The notes beneath the pieces are model-generated. The model was not told the DNA's origin and did not search any database. It saw nothing but the letters and a program-made list of their open reading frames with translations. A stretch of 64,000 nucleotides of DNA from [Enterobacter] lignolyticus SCF1 (GTDB lineage Bacteria > Pseudomonadota > Gammaproteobacteria > Enterobacterales > Enterobacteriaceae). Made by a program: the position numbers and the translations under genes. Shown in pieces: positions 52,421 through 60,909 of this stretch. Position 1 is the first letter of the stretch, and every line of letters starts with the position of its first letter. Location: contig NC_014618.1 of NCBI RefSeq assembly GCF_000164865.1, positions 1,550,001-1,614,000 of the forward strand, written 5' to 3'.

Positions 52421-53188
52421 ATGAATGGTAAGTCAGTAAAGATAGGATTTGTTTTTTATTTTATTTGCTCCATATCATTAGCTTATGCTGATAATGTTGA
52501 TGATTTATATTCAAATGCCGTCAGTCAGAGGATTAATTCTCACGAATTTTTTCAGCAGTGGACAACGCTTACTGTCGCGCAACAAAATTACCTCCATGCT
52601 CTGGAGCGTAAAAACGGTATTAGAATAACGACGGATATGTCTAATGACCAGTTGAATCAGCATTCTGCTTATAATGTCGGTGTGCCAACATCTACCTACA
52701 ATCCACCTTCAAGCACTAACAAAACGCCTTATGCAGGGGATTCGCAACGTAGCGGTTACACAGTAACAGTTAAAGAAAATACCACTGTAGTTGATCCCCA
52801 ACCAACGGTAGCCACGGGAGCAGGAACGCCAGAAACGAACCCACAGCCTACGATGAGCGCTTCTGAAAATGCAGTGGACCTTGTGAACCATGAGCAAAGG
52901 ATCAGCAGTCTTGAAAAGGGATTGAGTTCACTGAACAGTGAAGTAGACAGCAATCGTAAACGCGCCTCTGTTGGCGTTGCGGGCGTCGCTGCCATGGCGA
53001 ATATCCCCCAGGTAACAGAAAGCCAGACGTTCAGTATAGGCGCGGGTCTGGGTACGAATGACAGCGATGAGGCTGTTGCGGTTGGATTCTCTGCTCGTCT
53101 CACAAACCATATTGTGACTAAAGCTGCCGTGAGCGCGGGTTCATACGGCGGCGCGACGCTAGGCGCAGGTATGGCATATGGCTGGTAG
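52421..53188 (+). CDS. Miniature trimeric autotransporter (YadA-type anchor)
   Basis: 255 residues from the second ATG, which has GGTGAT upstream; a start five codons earlier has no ribosome site. Signal peptide to about residue 24 (LAYA). Passenger of only about 130 residues with a Pro/Thr-rich part but no YadA head repeats. Short coiled-coil stalk (HEQRISSLEKGLSSLNSEV), then the YadA anchor with ASVGVAGVAAMANIPQ and four beta strands, ending AGMAYGW with the C-terminal aromatic residue. Type Vc secretion is inferred from this anchor. Confidence 0.85.
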   Translation: MNGKSVKIGFVFYFICSISLAYADNVDDLYSNAVSQRINSHEFFQQWTTLTVAQQNYLHALERKNGIRITTDMSNDQLNQHSAYNVGVPTSTYNPPSSTNKTPYAGDSQRSGYTVTVKENTTVVDPQPTVATGAGTPETNPQPTMSASENAVDLVNHEQRISSLEKGLSSLNSEVDSNRKRASVGVAGVAAMANIPQVTESQTFSIGAGLGTNDSDEAVAVGFSARLTNHIVTKAAVSAGSYGGATLGAGMAYGW

Positions 53189-53260
53189 CGACAGACGGTT
53201 ATATTCTTATGTTTTTAAGTGAAAAATTTAGCGAAAATACGCTCTGTTAGTAGAGCAATA

Positions 53261-53286
53261 AGAAACCCGCCGCAGGGCGGGTTTCT
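53261..53286 (+). terminator. Terminator after the autotransporter gene
   Basis: Perfect 11-bp stem AGAAACCCGCC, loop GCAG, GGCGGGTTTCT; poor U-tract. Confidence 0.75.
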
Positions 53287-53330
53287 GTCGTTCGCAGACG
53301 TGGCAAATGCAACCCAGGCGGCCGGGTGAT

Positions 53331-53382
53331 AAAAAAGTCAGGCCGTTGTCACTACTATGTCGTTGTCCAATTCTCCTGACTT
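53331..53382 (-). terminator. Terminator of the minus-strand lipoprotein gene
   Basis: On the minus strand AAGTCAGG pairs with CCTGACTT (32-base loop) and six T residues follow; the stem overlaps the stop codon. Confidence 0.6.
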
Positions 53383-53687
53383 CATTGCCTGAGGTATGAA
53401 TCATAAGAATCAACAAGACCGTGTTTGTTAATAGTGACATCTACAGTTTTTACTTCAACCTGGTCGTCACCAGCTCCAGAATCATAATCGTAATCCCAAC
53501 GGTATTTTTTGTTACCTTGGGAATCAACAGATTGTGATGTTGGAGTGCCAAACATTGACAGCACTGATCTTTCAGAGGTTACCCCCTTTTTTATCGAGTC
53601 TATGTCCTTTTGTGCAAAATATGTACTTGTCCCTGTAGAGCATCCCGCTAATGTAGCAATCATAATTGCAGTGAATATTATTTTCAT
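53382..53687 (-). CDS. Small lipoprotein with SmpA/BamE-like domain
   Basis: 101 residues. Lipobox LAGC with Cys16; after it KDIDSIKKGVTSERSVLSMFGTP matches the helical start of SmpA/OmlA (BamE-like) proteins, then a beta-sheet part with YRWDYDYDSG. The ATG follows AAGGT. Such orphan BamE-like lipoproteins occur in phages and islands. Role unknown; convergent with the autotransporter gene. Confidence 0.8.
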   Translation of the reverse strand: MKIIFTAIMIATLAGCSTGTSTYFAQKDIDSIKKGVTSERSVLSMFGTPTSQSVDSQGNKKYRWDYDYDSGAGDDQVEVKTVDVTINKHGLVDSYDSYLRQ

Positions 53688-54216
53688 ATGGGTACCTTCT
53701 GGGTGGAAAGGTTAGCAACTTCCATACAGTTAACACTATGATATTCCATGTGCATTTTATTAAAAATATCCATGCTTATTTACGTCATTTCTATTAGTCA
53801 GGCTTGTACACTGGCAGCGACGTATCAATGAATATTTTAATCTATTGTCAAAAAATTTCCTGTCACGAGCATAAGTGAATGAGTGGTCAGATCTGTTAAT
53901 GAGTAGCACAATTCAGTGATTTTCGATATTGTTCGATCCAATAAAATGCGTTAAAAAAACTAAACATTAAGTTTTGTAAAGAGGTTGTTATATTACTGAG
54001 ATTATAATAACTGTACTTTGCATTATATAGATAGCGCATGTTGTTATTTCAGTATTATGACGTTTTTATTAATATTTTATTTGTCAAATATAATTTATTT
54101 TTAGGCATTAAATTCGGAGACAATTTCTTCAGGAACTGTAAATATCAGCGCCGTTTCTAGTGGTGCCTATAACACCTAAAATTTAATTCTTAAAACATCA
54201 TATTAATGGATTTTTT
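53688..54216. other. AT-rich intergenic region
   Basis: 529 bases, very AT-rich, no ORF supported. Must contain divergent promoters for the lipoprotein and for the porin. A stretch near 54161-54175 (GTGGTGCCTATAACACC) is a weak dyad. No KdgR or NanR box identified. Confidence 0.5.
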
Positions 54217-54921
54217 ATGACGCATTTATTTAAAATCAGTACGTTGTCTTTTTGTTTATTTTCTTTTTCTGTCGGAGCTGTAAGTCTTGACTATAGGCAT
54301 GAATATAAATCCGATAGTAAAACCAATGCAGACCGTCTGAAAATTAGCCATACTTCAGAGTCTGGGTACTTTGCAAGCGTAGAAGGTAAGTTGGCAGAAG
54401 GAACGACAACTCAATCAGATGGATTTAAGGAAAGCAATGGCCATTACAGCGGTAGTGGTAGCGAGTGGGAGTTTGGCCGTAACTATAAAATTACTGATGA
54501 TCTAACTCTCGCTCCGGCTGTGAATCTGGATATCGGTGATACATATGTTGGCTATCGTGCGCAGATCAAAGCTATTTATAAAATTTCCGATACATGGATG
54601 ACGACCTTTCGTTGGCGGCCAGGTATTGAAGTGAGCGAACAGTCTGGCACTGATAATAAAAATTACAACCAATTCAACTGGGAGTTTGGCTATACAGGTG
54701 AGCAGATCAGTGTAATTGGTGATCTGGAATATCGTACAACTAATTATGAAGACTATAATGGTCACAATTATTATTGGTTGTATAACATTGTCGCAAGCTA
54801 CAAAATCGATAAAAACTGGACTCCGTATACCGAAATTGGTTATGTACCACGCTACAATGCAGATCATGAAAGCGATGCAATGGAAATGCGCTATCGCTTA
54901 GGTGTGAAATACAATTTCTGA
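54217..54921 (+). CDS. KdgM-family outer-membrane channel
   Basis: 234 residues. Signal peptide to about residue 21 (FSVGA), then alternating beta strands of a 12-strand barrel beginning VSLDYRHEYKSDSKTNADRLK, a hallmark of the KdgM/NanC/OmpL oligosaccharide porins, and ending LGVKYNF with the C-terminal Phe. These channels admit acidic oligosaccharides (oligogalacturonides, sialic acid). No sugar-degrading gene is beside it, so the substrate is open. Confidence 0.9.
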   Translation: MTHLFKISTLSFCLFSFSVGAVSLDYRHEYKSDSKTNADRLKISHTSESGYFASVEGKLAEGTTTQSDGFKESNGHYSGSGSEWEFGRNYKITDDLTLAPAVNLDIGDTYVGYRAQIKAIYKISDTWMTTFRWRPGIEVSEQSGTDNKNYNQFNWEFGYTGEQISVIGDLEYRTTNYEDYNGHNYYWLYNIVASYKIDKNWTPYTEIGYVPRYNADHESDAMEMRYRLGVKYNF

Positions 54922-54953
54922 TTGTAATGCAATAAATTTTCTAAGAATCTCTG

Positions 54954-54976
54954 ACCCTGGTTATTGCCGGGGTTTT
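54954..54976 (+). terminator. Terminator of the KdgM-family gene
   Basis: ACCCTGG, loop TTATTG, CCGGGGT, then TTT. Confidence 0.75.
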
Positions 54977-55206
54977 CATTTTCAGACTCTGGAAATCATC
55001 CTTACCTTAACTTTCATATAAGAACCCGTTCCCATTCCCCCTTTTTTGAGCGCGATCACTGTAATAAAAAGAAGGCTTAATATCCGACTCTGTAACTACG
55101 CAGTATCAAGGGAAAGGAATCTGACGGCTCAGGATTGAGAAGACGAGGTATGACAGCAATAATGTCGGCAGTTATTCCCCAGTTTCTCCCCCATCAAATT
55201 ACAGGC

Positions 55207-55235
55207 ATAAAAAAACCAGCCATAAAAGGCTGGTT
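55207..55235 (-). terminator. Terminator of tRNA-Pro
   Basis: Minus strand AACCAGCC, loop TTTTAT, GGCTGGTT, followed by T residues, 12 bases after the tRNA. Confidence 0.92.
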
Positions 55236-55247
55236 CTTAAGGGTTTT

Positions 55248-55324
55248 TGGTCGGCACGAGAGGATTTGAACCTCCGACCCCCGACACCCCATGACGGTGC
55301 GCTACCAGGCTGCGCTACGTGCCG
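55248..55324 (-). tRNA. proL: tRNA-Pro, anticodon GGG
   Basis: 77 nt including an encoded CCA. The acceptor stem CGGCACG pairs with CGTGCCG; the anticodon loop reads ATGGGGT with anticodon GGG (reads CCC/CCU); the T-arm contains GGTTCAAATCC. Same position beside yejM as E. coli proL. Its 3' end faces the AT-rich island. Confidence 0.97.
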
Positions 55325-55400
55325 ACGCGTGGAGGCAATACTACCGTTTTCAGCGCTGATTGCAAGACGCAACCTCACTGACTGATTCATAAATAATCAA

Positions 55401-57161
55401 TCAGTTAGCAATGAAGCGTTTTTCGTCCGTCAGCACCTGCAGCAGCAGGCTCAGCTGCGGCTTCCTGTCTTTTACCTTTTGGCCGTCGCTGTCCCATGTC
55501 CGGTAGCTGCCGTTATGGTCAAGAACCACCGTCACCTGAGGCGTGGTGATGGCCAGCGTATTGCCGTTGGCGGCGCTGACCCAGTAATGGCGGCGCGTCG
55601 CGCTGAACAGATCCTGCCCCTGGGAATACTCGCTTGCCGACGTGCTGACGTGCAGCAGACGCTGCATTAGCGTGGTCATCACGTCCTTATGGTCGGTCAG
55701 CGTGTTAATCTGCTGCGCCGGAGTGCCCGGCCAGTGGATAATCAGCGGCACCTGTAGCTGCGGGCGCGACCAGTCGAACAGCTTACGCTGTGCGTCCAGC
55801 GGTTCGCCGTGCGCAGCGGTGATAATCACCACGGTGTTATCCAGCTTGCCGGACTCTTCCAGCGCGGACAGCACGCGGCCAATCTGTACGTCCACCGCTG
55901 CCGCGGCGCGGCTATAGCGGCGAGTGAAGTTCTGCTGCTGGCTTTCGTCAAGGGTCGTACCGTTAAAGGAAACCCATGAGAACCAGCGGTTTTCATCCTG
56001 ATTGTAGCTGCCAAGCCAGTTTATCCACTGGCTGGCGGTCTGGGCGTCGCTCTGGGCTTTTGACGGCGGCAGCGAGAAATCGGACAGCAGCGCCTGGCGA
56101 TACATTGGGCTTGCAAAGCCGTCAGACGAGAACAGACCCAGCTGGTAGCCCTGCTGATTAAGCGCAGAAATCAGCGCCGCTGGAACGCGCGCGGAGAGCA
56201 CGCCGTCCATATAGCTCGGCGAAATGCCGTAGAACAGGCCGAAAATACCGTTGTCCGCGGCGTTACCCGTGCTCATATGCTGGGTGAAATTCACGTTTTT
56301 CTGCGCAAAGCTTGCCAGAGAAGGCATGAGCTTCTCGTAGCGCGAGTAGTTCAGATTATCGACGGTGATCAGCAGAACGTTTTGTCCTGTACCCATATCG
56401 CTGTAGCGCAAATCGCTTAGCGGATACTGAACGCTCACCGCTTCAGGATCGCCTTGCTCCACCAAACGACGCTGGTAGTCCTGCGCGTCCAGCAGGCCAT
56501 GCTTCTCCAGAAAGCGGCGTGCGGTCATCGGGTAGGAGAGCGGCAGGTTGGCGCGCTGCATGGTAATCGGGCGATAGAAGTTCGCATCGGCCCAGATGTA
56601 CATCACGTGGGTGGCGATAAACGCGATAAAGAAAACCCAGGCAACCGGCCGGGCGTAGTGGCGGCGGCGCGTCAGGCTGCGCAGCTTTTGCCAGCTCCAG
56701 GTGGCGAACAGCATCTCAATAAGCAAAATGACCGGCACACTGATAAACATCAGCTGCCAGTCGCGGGCCATCTCGTTCTGGTCGGGGTTAATGACCAGCT
56801 CCCAGACGACGGGATTGAGGTGCAGGTGAAAACGGGTAAAGACTTCGCTGTCGATTAGCAGCAGCGTCATTCCGGCGGTGGCCAGAATGGCGGACAAGAA
56901 GCGCATCAGCCGCTGCGAGATAACGACAAAGGTAAGAGGGAACAGGATCAGCAAATAGGTGGCGAACACCAGAAAGCTGAAGTGGCCGACAAGGCTGATA
57001 TACGAATACAGGCGACCGGCGAGCGTTGTCGGCCAGTCGGTGACAAACAGATAGCGGCTACCGAGGACCGTGGCCAACAGGATGTTGAACAGGGCGAACC
57101 AGTGCCCCCAACTGACCATCTGGGACACTTTCTCACGATAGGGCTGACGATGAGTCACCAT
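55401..57161 (-). CDS. yejM: LPS-synthesis regulator YejM (PbgA/LapC)
   Basis: 586 residues, equal to E. coli, from the ATG of MVTHRQPYRE; a longer in-frame start runs into yejL and is rejected. Five N-terminal membrane helices (about 1-190) and a periplasmic alkaline-phosphatase-like domain with LLITVDNLNYSRYEK, where a catalytic Thr/Ser is typical of active relatives. It senses lipid A and restrains LapB/FtsH degradation of LpxC. Essential in E. coli. Confidence 0.96.
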   Translation of the reverse strand: MVTHRQPYREKVSQMVSWGHWFALFNILLATVLGSRYLFVTDWPTTLAGRLYSYISLVGHFSFLVFATYLLILFPLTFVVISQRLMRFLSAILATAGMTLLLIDSEVFTRFHLHLNPVVWELVINPDQNEMARDWQLMFISVPVILLIEMLFATWSWQKLRSLTRRRHYARPVAWVFFIAFIATHVMYIWADANFYRPITMQRANLPLSYPMTARRFLEKHGLLDAQDYQRRLVEQGDPEAVSVQYPLSDLRYSDMGTGQNVLLITVDNLNYSRYEKLMPSLASFAQKNVNFTQHMSTGNAADNGIFGLFYGISPSYMDGVLSARVPAALISALNQQGYQLGLFSSDGFASPMYRQALLSDFSLPPSKAQSDAQTASQWINWLGSYNQDENRWFSWVSFNGTTLDESQQQNFTRRYSRAAAAVDVQIGRVLSALEESGKLDNTVVIITAAHGEPLDAQRKLFDWSRPQLQVPLIIHWPGTPAQQINTLTDHKDVMTTLMQRLLHVSTSASEYSQGQDLFSATRRHYWVSAANGNTLAITTPQVTVVLDHNGSYRTWDSDGQKVKDRKPQLSLLLQVLTDEKRFIAN

Positions 57162-57180
57162 AAACTGTTGTACGTCTTCC

Positions 57181-57408
57181 TTAGTGTGCCGGATCGTCGC
57201 TGATGGATGACTGCAGCGCCTGAGCAAAGGAGCGCGCAATCGCCTGACGCTGCGCTGGCGCAACGCTGGTATTGATCAGGTTGGTCACCATATTGCCCAA
57301 CACCATCAGCGACAGGTCGGTCGGTGCCTTATGTTTTTCCAGTACGTTTACCAGCTCACTGAGCAGCTGTTCAACATGTTCATCACTATAGCGGGAGAGT
57401 TGCGGCAT
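57181..57408 (-). CDS. yejL: Conserved protein YejL (UPF0352)
   Basis: 75 residues, the E. coli length, helical, starting MPQLSRYSDEHVEQLL. Function unknown. Nineteen bases upstream of yejM, probably in one transcript; divergent from yejK. Confidence 0.94.
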   Translation of the reverse strand: MPQLSRYSDEHVEQLLSELVNVLEKHKAPTDLSLMVLGNMVTNLINTSVAPAQRQAIARSFAQALQSSISDDPAH

Positions 57409-57540
57409 AAATCAAAATCTGTTTGTTCATGAAAGGGCAACATATTACCGTAGCAGCATCTTTTTTTCCGCTTTTTTTCGACTTTACACAGTCGCGTCAG
57501 CGGTGGTTGAATACCGCCCGGTCTAAAAGGAGAGTTTAAC

Positions 57541-58545
57541 ATGAGTCTGGATATCAACCAGATTGCCCTGCATCAGCTGATCAAACGCGATGAGCAAAAT
57601 CTTGAACTGGTGCTGCGCGATACCTTGCTGGAGCCGACGGCGACGGTCGAAGAGATGATGGCTGAGCTGCATCGGGTCTACAGCGCGAAAAACAAAGCCT
57701 ACGGCCTGTTTAACGAAGAAAGCGAGCTGGCGCAGGCGCTGCGCCTGCACCGTCAGGGCGAAGAGGATTTCCTGGCGTTCAGCCGCGCCGCCACGGGGCG
57801 TCTGCGCGATGAGCTGGCGAAGTACCCGTTTGCCGACGGCGGCGTGGTGCTGTTCTGCCATTACCGCTATCTGGCGGTGGAGTATCTGCTGGTGGCGGTG
57901 CTCAATAACCTCAGCAGCATGCGGGTGAACGAAAACCTGGATATCAGCTCGACCCATTATCTGGATATCAACCATGCGGATATCGTGGCGCGCATCGATA
58001 TCACCGAATGGGAAACCAACCCGGAATCCAGCCGTTACCTGACCTTCCTGAAAGGACGGGTAGGGCGTAAAGTGTCTGACTTTTTTATGGATTTCCTCGG
58101 CGCCAGCGAAGGTCTCAACGCCAAAGCGCAGAACCGCGGCCTGCTGCAGGCGGTGGACGACTTTACCGCCGAAGCGCAGCTGGATAAATCTGAACGCCAG
58201 AACGTTCGCCAGCAGGTATATGCCTACTGCAACGAGCAGCTGCAGGCCGGTGAGGAGATTGAGCTTGAGTCGCTGTCGAAAGAGCTGTCAGGCGTCAGCG
58301 AGGTCAGCTTCCAGGACTTTACCGCCGATAAAGGCTACGAGCTGGAAGAGAGCTTCCCGGCGGATCGCAGCACGCTGCGCCAGCTGACCAAATACGCCGG
58401 CAGCGGCGGCGGGTTGACCATCAACTTTGATGCCATGCTGCTTGGCGAGCGGATTTTCTGGGATCCGGCGACGGATACGCTGACGATCAAAGGTACGCCG
58501 CCGAATCTGCGCGACCAGCTTTCGCGCCGCACCAGCGGAAAATAA
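57541..58545 (+). CDS. yejK: Nucleoid-associated protein YejK (NdpA)
   Basis: 334 residues (E. coli 335), 37-kDa nucleoid protein family. Starts MSLDINQIALHQLIKRDEQ after AAAAGGAG. It binds double-stranded DNA and, in E. coli, interacts with topoisomerase IV and gyrase. Ends in a terminator shared with rplY. Confidence 0.95.
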   Translation: MSLDINQIALHQLIKRDEQNLELVLRDTLLEPTATVEEMMAELHRVYSAKNKAYGLFNEESELAQALRLHRQGEEDFLAFSRAATGRLRDELAKYPFADGGVVLFCHYRYLAVEYLLVAVLNNLSSMRVNENLDISSTHYLDINHADIVARIDITEWETNPESSRYLTFLKGRVGRKVSDFFMDFLGASEGLNAKAQNRGLLQAVDDFTAEAQLDKSERQNVRQQVYAYCNEQLQAGEEIELESLSKELSGVSEVSFQDFTADKGYELEESFPADRSTLRQLTKYAGSGGGLTINFDAMLLGERIFWDPATDTLTIKGTPPNLRDQLSRRTSGK

Positions 58546-58547
58546 GC

Positions 58548-58577
58548 AAAAAAAACCCCGCCGGAGCGGGGTTTTTT
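58548..58577. terminator. Bidirectional terminator between yejK and rplY
   Basis: A-run, CCCCG, loop CCGGAG, CGGGG, T-run. Confidence 0.93.
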
Positions 58578-58590
58578 GACCGGTCGGCGA

Positions 58591-58875
58591 TTAAGCGCGA
58601 ACGAAGTCGATGTGCGTGACTTTCGGCTTGTACGCGTGACGCTGTACGGCCTGCACTTTCACTTTCTCTTCTTTACCGTCGATAACCAGGGTCAGAACGT
58701 CAGAGTAGAACTCAGTTTTAGCCTGAGCGTTAAATACTTTGTCGTGATCCAGTTCGACAGATACCGGAGCAGCTGCGCCACCGTAAATGATAGCCGGAAC
58801 TTTGTTAGCTGCGCGCAGGCGGCGGCTCGCACCCTTACCCTGCTCTTTACGTACTGCTACATCAAAAGTAAACAT
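58591..58875 (-). CDS. rplY: 50S ribosomal protein L25
   Basis: 94 residues, the short single-domain form found in gammaproteobacteria. Binds 5S rRNA. Starts MFTFDVAVRKEQGKGASRRL. Codon use is strongly biased, as expected for a ribosomal protein. Confidence 0.97.
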   Translation of the reverse strand: MFTFDVAVRKEQGKGASRRLRAANKVPAIIYGGAAAPVSVELDHDKVFNAQAKTEFYSDVLTLVIDGKEEKVKVQAVQRHAYKPKVTHIDFVRA

Positions 58876-59001
58876 TGAAGTCTCTCTTTAAAGTAAATCC
58901 TGTTACAGGCGACCCAGCAACAGGTAAGTGTTCTGCTTTGCACATGCAAAAGCGGGCGGCATTATAGCCCTCATTGCAGGGCAGGGCAATGAAAAGCGGG
59001 T

Positions 59002-60762
59002 CTATCCGCGTAATTCATTCGCCCGGCGAAAGCGCCCCTCGTAATCAAACACTTTTTCCCGCACCTGCCAGAACTGGCCTTTTTGCCGGGCGACCACGAA
59101 ATCCGGATGCCGCAGCAGCGCCTGCTGGCGAAGGATATCGGCGGGGGTTATCCAGCGCAGGGGAATGCCGGGCGTACGGGTGTGCGGGCGGATAAACAGC
59201 TGCTCGAAGGCGGTGCGCTGCGCCGGAGTGTGCAGGCGAAAGCGCTCGCTGACGTCGGCGCCGTCTTCATCATAGTAGGTGATTTTGAGCCAGCCGCCTT
59301 TTTCATCCTCGCCATGCTCAAGCGTCATACCGCTGCAGCGCAGCACCAGCGCGTCCTTCAGCCTGAGCGCCGCTTTCAGCATGTCGTCCGGGTCGACCAG
59401 CACGGTATCGCACTCGCGGCAGCGGCGGGCGGCGATATCGTTTTCCGCGTTGCACTGCGGGCAGTTTTTAAAACGAAAGCGAAAATCGCACTGCTCGCGG
59501 TGGCCGTCGTCATCCTCAAGCCACCCCTGACAGCGTCGGCCGAAGTGTTCGATCAGCGTGCCGTCGGCGGTGGTTTTGCCCCAGAAGGTATTGGCAAAAC
59601 CGCAGGAGGGGCAGAAAACCTGCACCGGCACGTTGTCGCTTTTTCCCTTTGGCGCGCCGACTTCCGGGGCGTAGAGATCGTGCGGGTTTCCGGCATAGTC
59701 GAGGATCAGGCAGTCGGTTTTGCCCGGTGCCAGGCGCAGGCCGCGGCCGACGATTTGCTGGTAAAGGCTGATGGACTCCGTCGGGCGCAGGATGGCGATA
59801 AGATCGACGTGAGGGGCGTCAAAACCCGTTGTTAACACCGCCACGTTGACCAGATAGCGAAACACCTGTGCTTTAAACTGTTCAATCAGCCGATCGCGCT
59901 CGACCCCGGGCGTTTCGCCGGTGATCAGCGCCGCTTCTCCGGCAGGCAGCAGGCCGGTTATCTCCCGCGCGTGCTCGACGGTGGCGGCAAAAATCATGAC
60001 GCCTTTACGCGTTTGGGCGAACTCCACTATCTGGCTGACGATATGCGGCGTCACGCGCTGCTGCTTTTTCAGCTCGCGGTTAAGGTCGGCTTCGCTGAAC
60101 AGGCCGTTGCTCTGCGCCTGCAGGCGGCTGAAATCGTACTGCACCACCGGCATGTCCAGCCGCTCCGGCGGGGTCAGATAGCCGTGCTTAATCATGTAGC
60201 GCAGCGGCAGCTCGTAGATGCAGTCGCGAAACAGCGCCTTCTCGTCGCCGCGCACCATGCCGTGATAATGGAAGCGGTAAATCCAGCCTTTGCCGAGGCG
60301 AAACGGCGTGGCGGTCAGCCCGAGCAGGCGCAGCCCCGGGTTCGCCTGTCGCAGATGGGCGAGAATTTGCTGGTACTGGCTGTCGTCGTCATCGCTGATG
60401 CGGTGACACTCATCGACGATCAGCAGGGAAAACGCCGACTCAAAATGCGCCAGATTGCGCGCCACGGACTGCACGCTGCCGAACACCACCTTACTGTGGC
60501 TCTCCTTGCGCTTAAGCCCGGCGGCGAAAATATCCGCCTCCAGCCCCAGCGCCAGGTATTTGGCATGGTTTTGCGCAACCAGTTCTTTAACATGGGCGAG
60601 CACCAGCACGCGCCCGCGCGCTAATCTTGCCAGCTCGGCAATCACCAGGCTTTTGCCTGCGCCGGTGGGCAGCACAATCACCGCGGGCTGCTGATGCTGG
60701 CGGAAGTGGGCGAGGGTGGCGTCAACGGCTTCCTGCTGATAGGGGCGAAGTGTAAAAGTCAT
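59002..60762 (-). CDS. radD: DNA-repair helicase-like ATPase RadD (YejH)
   Basis: 586 residues, equal to E. coli, from the ATG of MTFTLRPYQQEAVD. Superfamily 2 ATPase: Walker A LPTGAGKS, motif II DECH, LTATPFR, and motif VI QIVGRGLRLAPGK. The C-terminal part has zinc-ribbon-like cysteines in CPSCGFAN and CPQCNAENDIAARRCREC. It aids double-strand break repair and recombination with RecA. Confidence 0.96.
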   Translation of the reverse strand: MTFTLRPYQQEAVDATLAHFRQHQQPAVIVLPTGAGKSLVIAELARLARGRVLVLAHVKELVAQNHAKYLALGLEADIFAAGLKRKESHSKVVFGSVQSVARNLAHFESAFSLLIVDECHRISDDDDSQYQQILAHLRQANPGLRLLGLTATPFRLGKGWIYRFHYHGMVRGDEKALFRDCIYELPLRYMIKHGYLTPPERLDMPVVQYDFSRLQAQSNGLFSEADLNRELKKQQRVTPHIVSQIVEFAQTRKGVMIFAATVEHAREITGLLPAGEAALITGETPGVERDRLIEQFKAQVFRYLVNVAVLTTGFDAPHVDLIAILRPTESISLYQQIVGRGLRLAPGKTDCLILDYAGNPHDLYAPEVGAPKGKSDNVPVQVFCPSCGFANTFWGKTTADGTLIEHFGRRCQGWLEDDDGHREQCDFRFRFKNCPQCNAENDIAARRCRECDTVLVDPDDMLKAALRLKDALVLRCSGMTLEHGEDEKGGWLKITYYDEDGADVSERFRLHTPAQRTAFEQLFIRPHTRTPGIPLRWITPADILRQQALLRHPDFVVARQKGQFWQVREKVFDYEGRFRRANELRG

Positions 60763-60909
60763 AGCCTTGGTGTATTCATTAACTCGCAAATAGTATGCCA
60801 TGAATCTTTTCGCTTGAGTGGTATCGTCAGGCCGTTATACTTAAACGTTGTTATTGCTTCTTTTTCGGGCCCGTCCCGACACCCGCACTCTTACAGGCTA
60901 AAAAATTTC

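Noticed and set aside
50802..55247. Search for a direct repeat of the tRNA-Pro 3' end as an attachment site
   Set aside because: No second copy of the sequence GGTTCAAATCC with flanks was seen at the other border.
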